Source: Pseudomonas sp. JM0905a (GTDB lineage: Bacteria; Pseudomonadota; Gammaproteobacteria; Pseudomonadales; Pseudomonadaceae). Taken from it: a stretch of 64,000 nucleotides of DNA. This document shows, piece after piece, positions 8,337-17,468 of the stretch (positions within the stretch are counted from its first letter, which is position 1; each line of letters opens with the position of its first letter). The stretch is from contig NZ_JACXBU010000005.1 in NCBI RefSeq assembly GCF_014700075.1, forward strand, positions 62,001-126,000, written 5' to 3'. Made by a program: the position numbers and the translations under genes. A model generated the notes under the pieces. That model worked only from the letters and a program-made list of their open reading frames with translations, was not told where the DNA came from and did not search any database.

Positions 8337-10019
8337 ATGCTTCAGACCCGCGTCATCAAGCCCGCCGACAACGCCTACGTCTACCCGCTGCTGATCAAGC
8401 GCCTGCTGATGTCCGGCAGTCGCTACGAGAAGACCCGCGAGATCGTCTACCGCGACCGCATCCGCTACAGCTACGCCACTTTCAACGAACGTGTCGCGCG
8501 CCTGGCCAACGTGCTCACCGAGGCCGGTGTGAAGGCTGGGGACACGGTCGCGGTGATGGACTGGGACAGCCATCGCTACCTGGAGTGCATGTTCGCCATC
8601 CCGATGATCGGCGCCGTGCTGCACACCATCAACATCCGCCTTTCGCCGGACCAGATCCTCTACACCATGAACCACGCCGACGACCGCTTCGTGCTGGTCA
8701 ACAGCGAGTTCCTGCCGATCTTCAAGGCCATCGGCAGCCAGCTGACCACGGTGGAGAAGACGCTGCTGCTCACCGACGGCACCGACCACGACGCCGACCT
8801 GCCGAACCTGGTGGGCGAGTACGAGACCCTGCTGGCCGCCGCCAGCCCGAAGTACGACTTCCCTGACTTCGATGAAAACTCGGTGGCCACCACCTTCTAC
8901 ACCACCGGCACCACCGGCAATCCCAAGGGCGTCTACTTCACCCACCGCCAACTGGTGCTGCACACCCTGTCCATGGCTTCCACCATCGGCGCGCTGGACA
9001 GCATCCGCCTGATGGGCACCGATGACGTCTACATGCCCATCACCCCGATGTTCCACGTGCATGCCTGGGGCGTGCCCTATGTGGCCACCATGCTCGGGGT
9101 GAAGCAGGTTTACCCCGGCCGCTACGAACCGGACATGCTCTGCAAGCTGATCCGTGAGGAGAAGGTGACCTTCTCCCACTGCGTGCCCACCATCCTGCAG
9201 ATGGTGATGAATGCGCCTACCGCCCAGGGCCACGACTTCGGCGGCTTGAAGATGATCATCGGCGGCAGCGCGCTGAATCGCAGCCTGTACGAAACCGCCA
9301 AGTCCCGTGGCATCCAGCTCACCGCCGCTTACGGCATGTCCGAGACCTGCCCGCTGATCTCGGTGGCGCACCTCAATGAAGAGCTGCTGGCCGGCAGCGA
9401 AGACGAGCGCATTACCTACCGCATCAAGGCCGGTGTGCCGGTGCCGCTGGTGGAGGCGGCCATCATGGGCGCAGATGGCCAGTTCCAGCCGGTGGATGGG
9501 GAATCCCAGGGCGAGCTGGTACTGCGAGCCCCCTGGCTGACCTACGGCTATTTCAACGAAGCGCAGAAGAGCGAGGAGCTCTGGGAGCACGGCTGGCTGC
9601 ACACCGGGGACGTGGCCACGCTGGACGGCATGGGCTACATCGATATCCGCGACCGCATCAAGGACGTGATCAAGACCGGCGGTGAGTGGATCTCTTCCCT
9701 GGAACTGGAAGACCTGATCAGCCGCCATCCGGCTGTACGTGAAGTAGCCGTGGTAGGAGTACCCGATCCGCAGTGGGGGGAACGTCCGTTCGCCCTCGTG
9801 GTGGTTCGTGACAACCAGACCCTCGACGCCAAGGTTCTGAAGGAACACCTCAAGCCGTTCGTTGAGCAAGGTCACATCAATAAGTGGGCTATTCCCAGCC
9901 AGATCGCCGTTGTTACTGAAATTCCCAAGACCAGCGTGGGCAAACTGGACAAGAAACGCATTCGTGTCGACATCGCCCAATGGCAGGCCACAGGCAGCAC
10001 TTTCCTCTCCGCTCTCTGA
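8337..10019 (+). CDS. Medium-chain acyl-CoA ligase, AMP-binding family (AlkK-like)
   Basis: 560 residues. The AMP-binding P-loop TTGTTGNPKGVYFTHR lies near residues 186-201. MSETCPL, a TGD motif (GWLHTGDVA) and the C-terminal lysine region (KTSVGKLDKKRIR) complete the adenylate-forming set. Family resemblance is to AlkK-type medium-chain fatty acid:CoA ligases, which activate free fatty acids with ATP and CoA. ATG at 8337 is preferred (AGG 9-11 bases upstream) over GTG at 8328. It lies upstream of DUF1302, DUF1329 and a MalT-like regulator, an order I recall from P. putida (PP_0763-PP_0767). Confidence 0.9.
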   Translation: MLQTRVIKPADNAYVYPLLIKRLLMSGSRYEKTREIVYRDRIRYSYATFNERVARLANVLTEAGVKAGDTVAVMDWDSHRYLECMFAIPMIGAVLHTINIRLSPDQILYTMNHADDRFVLVNSEFLPIFKAIGSQLTTVEKTLLLTDGTDHDADLPNLVGEYETLLAAASPKYDFPDFDENSVATTFYTTGTTGNPKGVYFTHRQLVLHTLSMASTIGALDSIRLMGTDDVYMPITPMFHVHAWGVPYVATMLGVKQVYPGRYEPDMLCKLIREEKVTFSHCVPTILQMVMNAPTAQGHDFGGLKMIIGGSALNRSLYETAKSRGIQLTAAYGMSETCPLISVAHLNEELLAGSEDERITYRIKAGVPVPLVEAAIMGADGQFQPVDGESQGELVLRAPWLTYGYFNEAQKSEELWEHGWLHTGDVATLDGMGYIDIRDRIKDVIKTGGEWISSLELEDLISRHPAVREVAVVGVPDPQWGERPFALVVVRDNQTLDAKVLKEHLKPFVEQGHINKWAIPSQIAVVTEIPKTSVGKLDKKRIRVDIAQWQATGSTFLSAL

Positions 10020-10042
10020 CCTGCCCCGCTTCGCTTCACCCC

Positions 10043-10080
10043 AGCCCAGGCCGCGCCTTGCGCGGCCTGGGCTTTTCTTT
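10043..10080 (+). terminator. Rho-independent terminator after the acyl-CoA ligase
   Basis: agcccaggccgcg and its complement cgcggcctgggct flank a 4-base loop, followed by TTTTCTTT. A strong stem plus T tract directly after the stop at 10019 separates the ligase from the DUF1302 gene. Confidence 0.85.
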
Positions 10081-10090
10081 GTGCAGGCAA

Positions 10091-10106
10091 CCAAGCAAAC
10101 GCTTGG
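10091..10106. promoter_or_regulatory. Inverted repeat upstream of the DUF1302 gene, candidate operator
   Basis: CCAAGC-AAAC-GCTTGG is a perfect 6-base-arm inverted repeat at the start of the 210-base promoter region of the DUF1302-DUF1329 pair. Such short palindromes resemble TetR-type operators of lipid genes. The protein that binds is not known and it could also be a minor hairpin. Confidence 0.35.
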
Positions 10107-10292
10107 CTTGTTAATTGCTGCTTTCTGAGAATTACTGGCTATCTTTCCTACCGAAGGATCGGACTAGACCGTCGGAAGGTGCGAGCCAGAGTGCCTGGGG
10201 GTTCCAAATCACACTTTCGAGGGATCAAGCGCTAATACCCGCTGGCTATAGTCCGCAACCATCAATAACAAAAAACACATGGAGTAGCGTCG

Positions 10293-12257
10293 ATGACAAC
10301 AACCACAACGTTCTGGCGCCTGGCGAAACTGCCGCTGGCCGTCAGCCTCGCTTCCACGCTTGCAGCTCCGGCATTCGGCGTGACGTTCAACATCGGTGAA
10401 ATCGAAGGTCAGTTCGACTCTTCGCTGTCCGTGGGGGCCAGTTGGTCGATGCGGGGAGCCGACAAGGACCTGATCGGCGTTAACAACGGTGGGGATGGTC
10501 TGTCCCAGACCTCCGACGATGGCCACCTGAACTTCAAGAAGGGCGAAACCTTCTCGAAGATCTTCAAAGGCATCCATGATCTCGAACTGAAATACGGCGA
10601 TACCGGCGTCTTCGTGCGTGGCAAGTACTGGTACGACTTCGAGCTGAAGGACGAGAGCCGCCCGTTCAAGGACATCGAGGAAAGCGGTCGCAAGGAAGGC
10701 GCAAAGTCCTCCGGCGCACAACTGCTCGACGCCTTCGTCTACCACAACTACAACATCGCCGACCTGCCGGGCAGCGTACGCCTGGGCAAGCAGGTGGTGA
10801 GCTGGGGTGAAAGCACCTTCATCGGCAACAGCATCAACTCGATCAACCCGGTCGACGTGTCCGCGTTCCGTCGCCCAGGTTCCGAGATCAAGGAAGGCCT
10901 GATTCCGGTCAACATGTTCTACGTGTCCCAGAGCCTGACCGACAACCTGTCGGCCGAAGCCTTCTACCAGATCGAGTGGGACCAGACCGTCATCGACAAC
11001 TGCGGCACCTTCTTCTCCCAGCCGGACGTGGTGGCGGACGGTTGCGATCGGAACCTCGCCGTACTCAGCCCCGCCCTCGGCGCGCTGTCTCCTTTCGCAG
11101 CTGCTCAAGGTTTCGGGTATGAAACGACTTCCGAAGGGGTGATTGTCCCCAGGGGCGCGGATCGCGATGCCCGTGACAGCGGCCAATGGGGTACTGCCCT
11201 CCGCTATTTCGCCGAGGAACTTGATACCGAGTTCGGCGCCTACTTCATGAACTACCACAGCCGTGCCCCGATCTTCAGCGGTCGCGGTGCTCCGGCTGCC
11301 GCTTTTGCCGCCGCGGGCGCGGCGACTCAAGGATTCGCTGCCTCTCAGGTAGCCGCGCAGTGCGCCGCTCTGGGTGGTGCCTGTGCCAACCCCGCGGTGC
11401 TTGCGGCAGTACAGGCGGCGGTGGTGGGCAGCCCTGCCTTCCAACAAGCCGCCAGGGGACTGGCATCCGCCACAATTGCAGGTAATAGCCAGTACTTCAT
11501 CGAATACCCGGAAGATATCCAGCTCTTTGGCCTGAGCTTCTCCACCACCCTGCCCACCGGCACGGCCTGGAGCGGTGAGGTGAGCTATCGCCCCAACGCC
11601 CCGGTGCAGCTGAACACCACCGATATTCTGTTCGCCGGCCTCACGCCGCTGGGTAACCCGAACATATCGGTTCTCTCGGGACGTCCGGATAGCGATCTCC
11701 ACGGCTATCGCCGCAAGGAAATCACTCAGTTCCAGACCACCTTCACCCACTTCTTCGATCAGGTGATGGGCGCCAGCCGCCTGACCCTGGTGGGTGAAGT
11801 CGGTGTCGTTCACGTGGGCGGCCTGGAGAGCACCACCAAGGCCCGTTACGGCCGCGATCCGGTATTCGGTCCTGGCCCGCTGCCGAACAATACTTGCGTG
11901 GCTCTCAATACCGGCACCCTGGGCAGCCCCACCGCTGAAAACGTCAGCAAGTACTGCGAAGACGACGGCTTTGTCACCAGCACCGCCTGGGGTTATCGCA
12001 TGCGTGCTGTGTGGGACTACAACGACGTCTTCGCCGGCATCAACCTGAAGCCGAACATTGCCTGGTCCCACGACGTTGACGGTTACGGTCCGAACGGCCT
12101 GTTCACCGAAGACGCCAAGGCCGTGAGCCTGGGCCTGGATGCCGAGTACCAGAACACCTACACCGCTAGCCTGGCCTACACCGACTTCTTCGGTGGCAAG
12201 TACAACACCCTGATTGATCGCGATTTCCTCGCGCTCAGCTTCGGCGTGAACTTCTAA
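10293..12257 (+). CDS. DUF1302 family outer-membrane-type protein
   Basis: 654 residues with an N-terminal signal peptide (hydrophobic core LAKLPLAVSLASTLAAPAFG, cleavage after about residue 29). The body is rich in alternating polar/aromatic strands, ends with FLALSFGVNF (C-terminal Phe, as in beta-barrels) and matches DUF1302. Such proteins sit next to DUF1329 partners and are linked to growth on lipophilic substrates; the biochemical role is unproven. An Ala/Gln-rich low-complexity stretch covers about residues 330-395. ATG at 10293 follows GGAG by 7-9 bases. The DUF1329 gene starts 25 bases downstream, so they form an operon. Confidence 0.85.
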   Translation: MTTTTTFWRLAKLPLAVSLASTLAAPAFGVTFNIGEIEGQFDSSLSVGASWSMRGADKDLIGVNNGGDGLSQTSDDGHLNFKKGETFSKIFKGIHDLELKYGDTGVFVRGKYWYDFELKDESRPFKDIEESGRKEGAKSSGAQLLDAFVYHNYNIADLPGSVRLGKQVVSWGESTFIGNSINSINPVDVSAFRRPGSEIKEGLIPVNMFYVSQSLTDNLSAEAFYQIEWDQTVIDNCGTFFSQPDVVADGCDRNLAVLSPALGALSPFAAAQGFGYETTSEGVIVPRGADRDARDSGQWGTALRYFAEELDTEFGAYFMNYHSRAPIFSGRGAPAAAFAAAGAATQGFAASQVAAQCAALGGACANPAVLAAVQAAVVGSPAFQQAARGLASATIAGNSQYFIEYPEDIQLFGLSFSTTLPTGTAWSGEVSYRPNAPVQLNTTDILFAGLTPLGNPNISVLSGRPDSDLHGYRRKEITQFQTTFTHFFDQVMGASRLTLVGEVGVVHVGGLESTTKARYGRDPVFGPGPLPNNTCVALNTGTLGSPTAENVSKYCEDDGFVTSTAWGYRMRAVWDYNDVFAGINLKPNIAWSHDVDGYGPNGLFTEDAKAVSLGLDAEYQNTYTASLAYTDFFGGKYNTLIDRDFLALSFGVNF

Positions 12258-12282
12258 GCGGACTGCAATCTTGAGGAAGACG

Positions 12283-13656
12283 ATGAAAATGAAAACAACA
12301 AAGAGTCTGCTGCAAACCGGCGCGCTGGCGCTTTCCCTGCTGGCCACCAGCGTCATGGCGGCAGTGTCCGCCGACGAGGCGGCCAAACTGGGCTCCACCC
12401 TGACCCCGCTGGGCGCCGAGAAGGCCGGTAACGCCGATGGCTCCATCCCGGAGTGGACCGGTGGTCTGCCGAAGAATGCCGGCACCGCTGATGCCCGTGG
12501 CTTCCTGTCGGACCCCTTCGCCAGTGAGCAGCCGCTGTTCACCATCACCGCGCAGAACGTCGACCAGTACAAGGACAAGCTGACCCCCGGCCAGCTGGCG
12601 ATGTTCAAGCGTTACCCCGACACCTACAAGATGCCGGTGTTCAAGACCCACCGCTCGGCTACCGTTCCGGCGGACGTGCTCGAGGCTACCCAGTACAACG
12701 CCACCCACACCAAGCTGGTGGAAGGCGGCAACGGCCTTGAAGACTTCCGCACCGCCAACCCCTTCCCGATTCCGAAGGATGGCCTGGAAGCGATCTGGAA
12801 CCACATCACCCGCTATCGCGGCGGCAGCGTGCGCCGTCTGGTGACCCAGGCGACCCCGCAGCCGAACGGTTCCTACAGCCTGGTGTACTTCCAGGATGAG
12901 TTCACCTTCCGCGACAAGTTGAAGGACTACGACGCGAGCAAGCCGAGCAACGTGCTGTTCTACTTCAAGCAGCGCGTGACTGCGCCGTCCCGCCTGGCCG
13001 GTAACGTGCTGCTGGTGCACGAGACCCTCAACCAGGTGAAGGAGCCGCGTCTGGCCTGGCTCTACAACGCCGGTCAGCGTCGCGTGCGCCGTGCGCCGCA
13101 GGTGTCCTACGACGGTCCGGGTACCGCCGCGGACGGTCTGCGTACTTCCGACAACTTCGACATGTACAACGGTGCGCCGGACCGCTACGACTGGAAGCTC
13201 GAAGGCAAGAAGGAGATCTACATCCCCTACAACAGCTACAAGCTGGATGGTCCGAACCTGAAGTACGCCGACATCATCAAGGCTGGCCACATCAACCAGG
13301 ACCTCACCCGCTACGAGCTGCACCGCGTATGGCACGTGGTAGCGACCCTGAAGCCGGGGGAGCGCCACATCTACGCCAAGCGTGACTTCTACATCGACGA
13401 AGACACCTGGCAGGCCGCTGCCATCGACCACTACGACGGTCGTGGCACCCTGTGGCGCGTCGCCGAGGCCCATTCCCAGTACTACTACAACCACCAGGTA
13501 CCGTGGTACACGCTGGAAAGCCTCTACGACCTGCTGTCCGGCCGTTACCTGGCGCTGGGCATGAAGAACGAGGAGAAGCAGTCCTACGACTTCAGCTACA
13601 CCGCTGGCGAAAGCGACTACACCCCGGCGGCCCTGCGCCAGGCGGGCGTTCGCTGA
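12283..13656 (+). CDS. DUF1329 family periplasmic protein (LolB/LolA-like fold)
   Basis: 457 residues. The signal peptide runs to about residue 23 (ALSLLATSVMA). The N-terminus then reads VSADEAAKLGSTLTPLGAEK, followed by GSIPEWTGGL, the recognisable opening of DUF1329 proteins; the rest is rich in YKMP and Tyr/Trp motifs. By family, it is a periplasmic lipid/ester-binding-like partner of DUF1302. ATG at 12283 is preceded by GAGGAAG at good spacing; a TTG at 12271 is not needed. It is transcribed with the DUF1302 gene and followed by a terminator. Confidence 0.87.
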   Translation: MKMKTTKSLLQTGALALSLLATSVMAAVSADEAAKLGSTLTPLGAEKAGNADGSIPEWTGGLPKNAGTADARGFLSDPFASEQPLFTITAQNVDQYKDKLTPGQLAMFKRYPDTYKMPVFKTHRSATVPADVLEATQYNATHTKLVEGGNGLEDFRTANPFPIPKDGLEAIWNHITRYRGGSVRRLVTQATPQPNGSYSLVYFQDEFTFRDKLKDYDASKPSNVLFYFKQRVTAPSRLAGNVLLVHETLNQVKEPRLAWLYNAGQRRVRRAPQVSYDGPGTAADGLRTSDNFDMYNGAPDRYDWKLEGKKEIYIPYNSYKLDGPNLKYADIIKAGHINQDLTRYELHRVWHVVATLKPGERHIYAKRDFYIDEDTWQAAAIDHYDGRGTLWRVAEAHSQYYYNHQVPWYTLESLYDLLSGRYLALGMKNEEKQSYDFSYTAGESDYTPAALRQAGVR

Positions 13657-13680
13657 TACACCTGCAACACCTTGTAGTGA

Positions 13681-13707
13681 AGCCGGCCTCCGGGCCGGCT
13701 TTTCTTT
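13681..13707 (+). terminator. Rho-independent terminator after the DUF1329 gene
   Basis: agccggcc/ggccggct stem with a short loop, followed by TTTCTTTG. It lies 25 bases after the DUF1329 stop and isolates the operon from the LuxR gene. Confidence 0.85.
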
Positions 13708-13809
13708 GTCTGTACTTCCTTCCCGGCGGGGCTTCTATTGGGTCCCCCGAACAGCTAGGCTCGTTCGGGTTTGCGCCTCCGCACGCACAACATTCCTAGA
13801 AGCTGGGTG

Positions 13810-16530
13810 ATGACCGTACTGACCAGTTCGCGCTCCGTGACGCCGTCCGCCCCATTGGCGGATGCGCGCTTCTTCCGCCCGCCGCGCCCCGCCGGCCATG
13901 TTCCGCGTCCGCGACTGTGCGAGCGGCTTGCCGATGGCCTCGACGGCCGCCTGCTGATGCTCAGCGCGCCGGCCGGTTTCGGCAAAAGCTCCCTGGCCAT
14001 CGAGTTCTGCGAAAGCCTGCCCCACGGCTGGCACAGTCTCTGGCTCAGCCTGAGCCGACGCGACAGCGATCCGGGTCGCTTCCTCGAACGCCTGCTGGAC
14101 GGCCTGCGCCAGTTCTATCCAGGCCTGGGCGACGAAGCCATGGGGCACCTGAAGATGCGCCAGCGGCACCAGCCGTTCGCCTTCGAGCAGTGGCTGGATG
14201 GCCTGCTCGACGAGGTTGCCGAACGCCTCGACGCCAACCAGCCCCTGCTGCTGGTGCTGGACGACTATCACCTGGCGCAGAACGCGGTGCTCGACCGCTG
14301 CCTGCAGTTCCTGCTCAACCACCTGCCCGATGGCTGGGTGCTGCTGGTCACCAGCCGCCAGCGTCCGGACTGGCACCTGGCGCGTCTGCGCCTTTCGCGT
14401 CACCTGCTGGAGCTCAACGAACAGGACCTGCGCCTGACCGAAGACGAATGCCTGGCGCTGCTCAGCAGCCAGGGTGCAAGGCTCGAGGGTGAAGAACTGG
14501 AAGGTCTGCTACAGCGCAGCGAAGGCTGGGTTGCTGGCCTGCGCCTGTGGCTGCTCTCCGGTCAGGACGCACCTGCCGGCACTGGCATGGAGCAGGTTGC
14601 CCGAGGCGACGAAAGCCTGATCCGTGAATACCTGCTGGAAGAAGTCATCGAGCGCCAGCCGCCGGAGGTGCAGGCGTTCCTCTTCGAGACCGCACGCTTC
14701 GAGCGCTTCTGTGCCGAACTCTGCGATGCCGTGCGCGAGAGCCACGACAGCGCCGCCATCCTCCGTCACCTGCAGGCCCACCAGATGTTCCTGGTGCCGC
14801 TGGACGAACAGGGCCAGTGGTTCCGCTACCACCATCTTTTCTCCGACCTGCTGCGCACGCGCGGCACCACCAGTCTGGCGCCCTCTGGCATGCACTTGCG
14901 GGCCTGCCGTTGGTTCAGCGCGCGCGGCCTCTTGGACGAAGCGGTGGAACAGGCGCTGCGCGCCGGCCAGCCCGATGTGGCGGCCTCACTGGTGCAGAAC
15001 CTGTCGGAAGAACAACTGCTGGCGAACCAGAACATCGCCATGCTGCTGCGCTGGAAGATGGACCTGCCCGACAGCCTCCTGTCCAGCACACCACGACTGA
15101 TCGTGCTCTACAGCCTGGCCCTGGGGCTGGCCTGCCAATTGGACGCGGCGGAAGAACTGGCCGGCAACCTGGCGCGCTTCCTGCCGGCGCCGGATGCAGC
15201 ACAACAACGCAGCCTGCTGGTGCAATGGCAGGCAATCAATGGGCTGATCGCCCGAGGCCGTGGCGATATCGAGCGCGCGGAAAATTCCTGTACCGAGGCC
15301 CTGACCGCGTTGTCGCCGGAAAACTACGGCCAGCGCCATCTCTGCCTGTCCCTGCTGGGCAACATCGCCCTGGTGCGCGGTGATCTCTGGCGCGCCCGCG
15401 GCCTCAATCGCGAAGCGTTGGAAATGGCCCAGCGCGGCGCCAATCCCCTGTTCGAATCCCTGGTTCATTACGACCGTGCCCGCGTCCTGCAAGTGCGGGG
15501 CGAAACCCTGCGTGCCCAGGCCGAGGTGCAGCAGGGCCTGGAGTGTCTGCGCGGTGTCGACGTGCCCAGGGCCTGCGTGGCCCGTGCGCGATTGATGCTC
15601 TACCAGGGCTTCCTGCTGTGCATGCGCATGCAGAACCAGGCCGCGCGGGTCAGCCTGCAGGCCGGCATCGCCGAAGCCCGTGCCTGCCGCGACATCAGCC
15701 TGCTGATCGGACACTGTGCCCTGGCCGCACTGGAAGGCCGCGAGGGCCGCTTCGCCGCCGCCTTCGCGCAACTGGCCGAGGCCGAGCGGCTGATGCATAT
15801 CTGGGACGTGCCGCCGGTCTATTACCTGGCCATGATCACCCTGTCCAAGTGCGAGCTCTGGCTGGCCCAGGGACAGCTGGAACTGGCCGAGGCCTGGCTC
15901 CCGCGCCTGGCGGAAACCTATGCCGGCGAAGGCGCCGCCGCCGCACCCGAATTCCATCCGTTGTTGCCGCTGTGCATCGAGCAGCAATCGGCCGCGCTGG
16001 CCCGTGCCCAGGGCAAGGTCGCGGAGGCCGAGACGTGTCTGCGTGCCTTGCTGGAAAAGGCCGAAGGGCGGGGGATCATGCATGTCGCGCTGGGCGCGCG
16101 GCTGCAACTCGTGAGCCTGCTGCGTGCCAGTCGCGAGCGAGAGGCCGCGGCGCTGCTCGAACGCTCCCTGGAAAGCCTGAAATGCGGCTCCCTGCTGCCG
16201 TATCGCGAGCTGCTGGAGCAGCACCCGCAGTGGCTGCGCGAACAACTGGCGACGCACTCACCAGACGATGTGCGGGAACTGCTCGAACTGCTGCCCGGCG
16301 CCGACGTTGTGATGCCGGCGGACGCTGGCGCCGCCGAGGCACTGAGTTCACGTGAGCTGGCGGTGTTGCAGTTGATCGCCCAGGGCTGTTCGAACCAGGA
16401 GATCAGCGATCGCCTGTTCATCTCCCTGCACACGGTGAAGAGCCACGCCCGCCACATCAACAGCAAGCTGGGCGTGGAGCGCCGGACCCAGGCCGTAGCC
16501 CGGGCCAAGGCCCTCGGCCTACTTCGCTGA
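13810..16530 (+). CDS. MalT-like LuxR family ATP-dependent activator
   Basis: 906 residues with STAND-ATPase architecture. Walker A SAPAGFGKSSLA is near residues 52-63 and Walker B LLLVLDDYH near 149-157. A winged-helix/TPR-like region rich in Ala and Leu follows. A C-terminal LuxR HTH (SSRELAVLQLIAQGCSNQEI then HTVKSHARHI) occupies about residues 845-905. Such proteins activate transcription after binding an inducer and ATP. Its position directly downstream of DUF1302-DUF1329 suggests it controls them. ATG at 13810 is preferred over the upstream TTG at 13771. The 3' end overlaps a convergent gene by 12 bases. Confidence 0.9.
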   Translation: MTVLTSSRSVTPSAPLADARFFRPPRPAGHVPRPRLCERLADGLDGRLLMLSAPAGFGKSSLAIEFCESLPHGWHSLWLSLSRRDSDPGRFLERLLDGLRQFYPGLGDEAMGHLKMRQRHQPFAFEQWLDGLLDEVAERLDANQPLLLVLDDYHLAQNAVLDRCLQFLLNHLPDGWVLLVTSRQRPDWHLARLRLSRHLLELNEQDLRLTEDECLALLSSQGARLEGEELEGLLQRSEGWVAGLRLWLLSGQDAPAGTGMEQVARGDESLIREYLLEEVIERQPPEVQAFLFETARFERFCAELCDAVRESHDSAAILRHLQAHQMFLVPLDEQGQWFRYHHLFSDLLRTRGTTSLAPSGMHLRACRWFSARGLLDEAVEQALRAGQPDVAASLVQNLSEEQLLANQNIAMLLRWKMDLPDSLLSSTPRLIVLYSLALGLACQLDAAEELAGNLARFLPAPDAAQQRSLLVQWQAINGLIARGRGDIERAENSCTEALTALSPENYGQRHLCLSLLGNIALVRGDLWRARGLNREALEMAQRGANPLFESLVHYDRARVLQVRGETLRAQAEVQQGLECLRGVDVPRACVARARLMLYQGFLLCMRMQNQAARVSLQAGIAEARACRDISLLIGHCALAALEGREGRFAAAFAQLAEAERLMHIWDVPPVYYLAMITLSKCELWLAQGQLELAEAWLPRLAETYAGEGAAAAPEFHPLLPLCIEQQSAALARAQGKVAEAETCLRALLEKAEGRGIMHVALGARLQLVSLLRASREREAAALLERSLESLKCGSLLPYRELLEQHPQWLREQLATHSPDDVRELLELLPGADVVMPADAGAAEALSSRELAVLQLIAQGCSNQEISDRLFISLHTVKSHARHINSKLGVERRTQAVARAKALGLLR

Positions 16531-17379
16531 AGCGGCCGGCGGTACCGAGAGGTCCAGCGCCGGTTGGGCCGGCTTGGCTGGCGCCGGCCTGGCCAGCTGG
16601 GCGTCCACATCCTGCTGGATGCCGACCAGCACCGGTAGCAGGTCGGCCATGTTGCCGCGCACTTCGCTGTACTGATGCTTGTCGGCCAGTTCACTCACCC
16701 GCGCCAGTAGCTGCCCGCGAATGTCGGCCGGCAGGTGCACGAACAGCTCTGGTAACTGCTTGGCCAGTTCAGCGCTGTAGAGCACCAGGTCCTCGCGGTT
16801 GAACTGGCGCGTCAGGCCCAGGTAATCCAGCGCGCTGGAGGTCAGCATGGCCGCCGCGGCCTTGGTTTCCTGCAGGCCCTGCAGGCGGATCTGGCTGCTC
16901 TGCTCCTTCTCCGAAAGCGTCATCCAGAACTCCACCGTGAGGGTGAAGAGAATGGCCTGCTGGCGCAGCGAATAGGTCATCAGGCCCAGGGCTTCCGCCC
17001 CGTAGGGCTGCTGCGCGGCCTTGAAGTCGAAATACAGGCGCATCAGCTCCTTGAGCTGGAACAGCACGTCACGCGCCTCGTTCTGCCGCAGCTCCAGCGG
17101 TGCATAGATGTTCAGCTGCGGCTTGAAGTTGTCTTCGCTGACCATGCGCGTGTAGATCGGGCCGGTGAACTCGCCGCTGCGCCGGGGCAGGGCGTTGACC
17201 TGGGTGGTGTCGACTTTCTGCAGGGCCAGGAGCAACTGGTGATAGTCGGCGCTGACCCAGGGACGCTGGATGTCCGGGATCTTCTGCCCCAGGTAGAACA
17301 GCTCGGCAGCCGGCGTTAGCCGCGCGAAAACCAGCAAAAGGATGGCCAGCGGCCAGAGCAGGGGGCGTGATAGCGTCAT
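16519..17379 (-). CDS. Exported protein of unknown function
   Basis: 286 residues with an N-terminal hydrophobic stretch (LLWPLAILLLVFARL) ending in TPAAEL, typical of a Sec signal peptide. I do not recognise the family. The mature part is mostly predicted helical and soluble, with no cysteine pair or obvious catalytic motif, and a Pro/Ala-rich tail (RPAPAKPAQPALDLSVPPA). ATG at 17379 is chosen; a TTG at 17391 could extend it by 4 residues. Its last 12 bases overlap the end of the LuxR gene on the other strand, and it is divergent from a TetR gene. Confidence 0.7.
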   Translation of the reverse strand: MTLSRPLLWPLAILLLVFARLTPAAELFYLGQKIPDIQRPWVSADYHQLLLALQKVDTTQVNALPRRSGEFTGPIYTRMVSEDNFKPQLNIYAPLELRQNEARDVLFQLKELMRLYFDFKAAQQPYGAEALGLMTYSLRQQAILFTLTVEFWMTLSEKEQSSQIRLQGLQETKAAAAMLTSSALDYLGLTRQFNREDLVLYSAELAKQLPELFVHLPADIRGQLLARVSELADKHQYSEVRGNMADLLPVLVGIQQDVDAQLARPAPAKPAQPALDLSVPPAASAK

Positions 17380-17468
17380 CGGTCTGGACAATCCTGCGGG
17401 GAGGGCCGGCCAAGAGTAGCGAGGCCGTGCTGCGCCGTCACCCGCGCCTTGGTTGGGGATGCAAGCCG

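Noticed and set aside
8250-10094. A minus-strand open frame of about 600 codons opposite the acyl-CoA ligase
   Set aside because: High-GC shadow of the ligase. Its His/Gly/Val-rich protein matches nothing and the ligase on the other strand has full family motifs.
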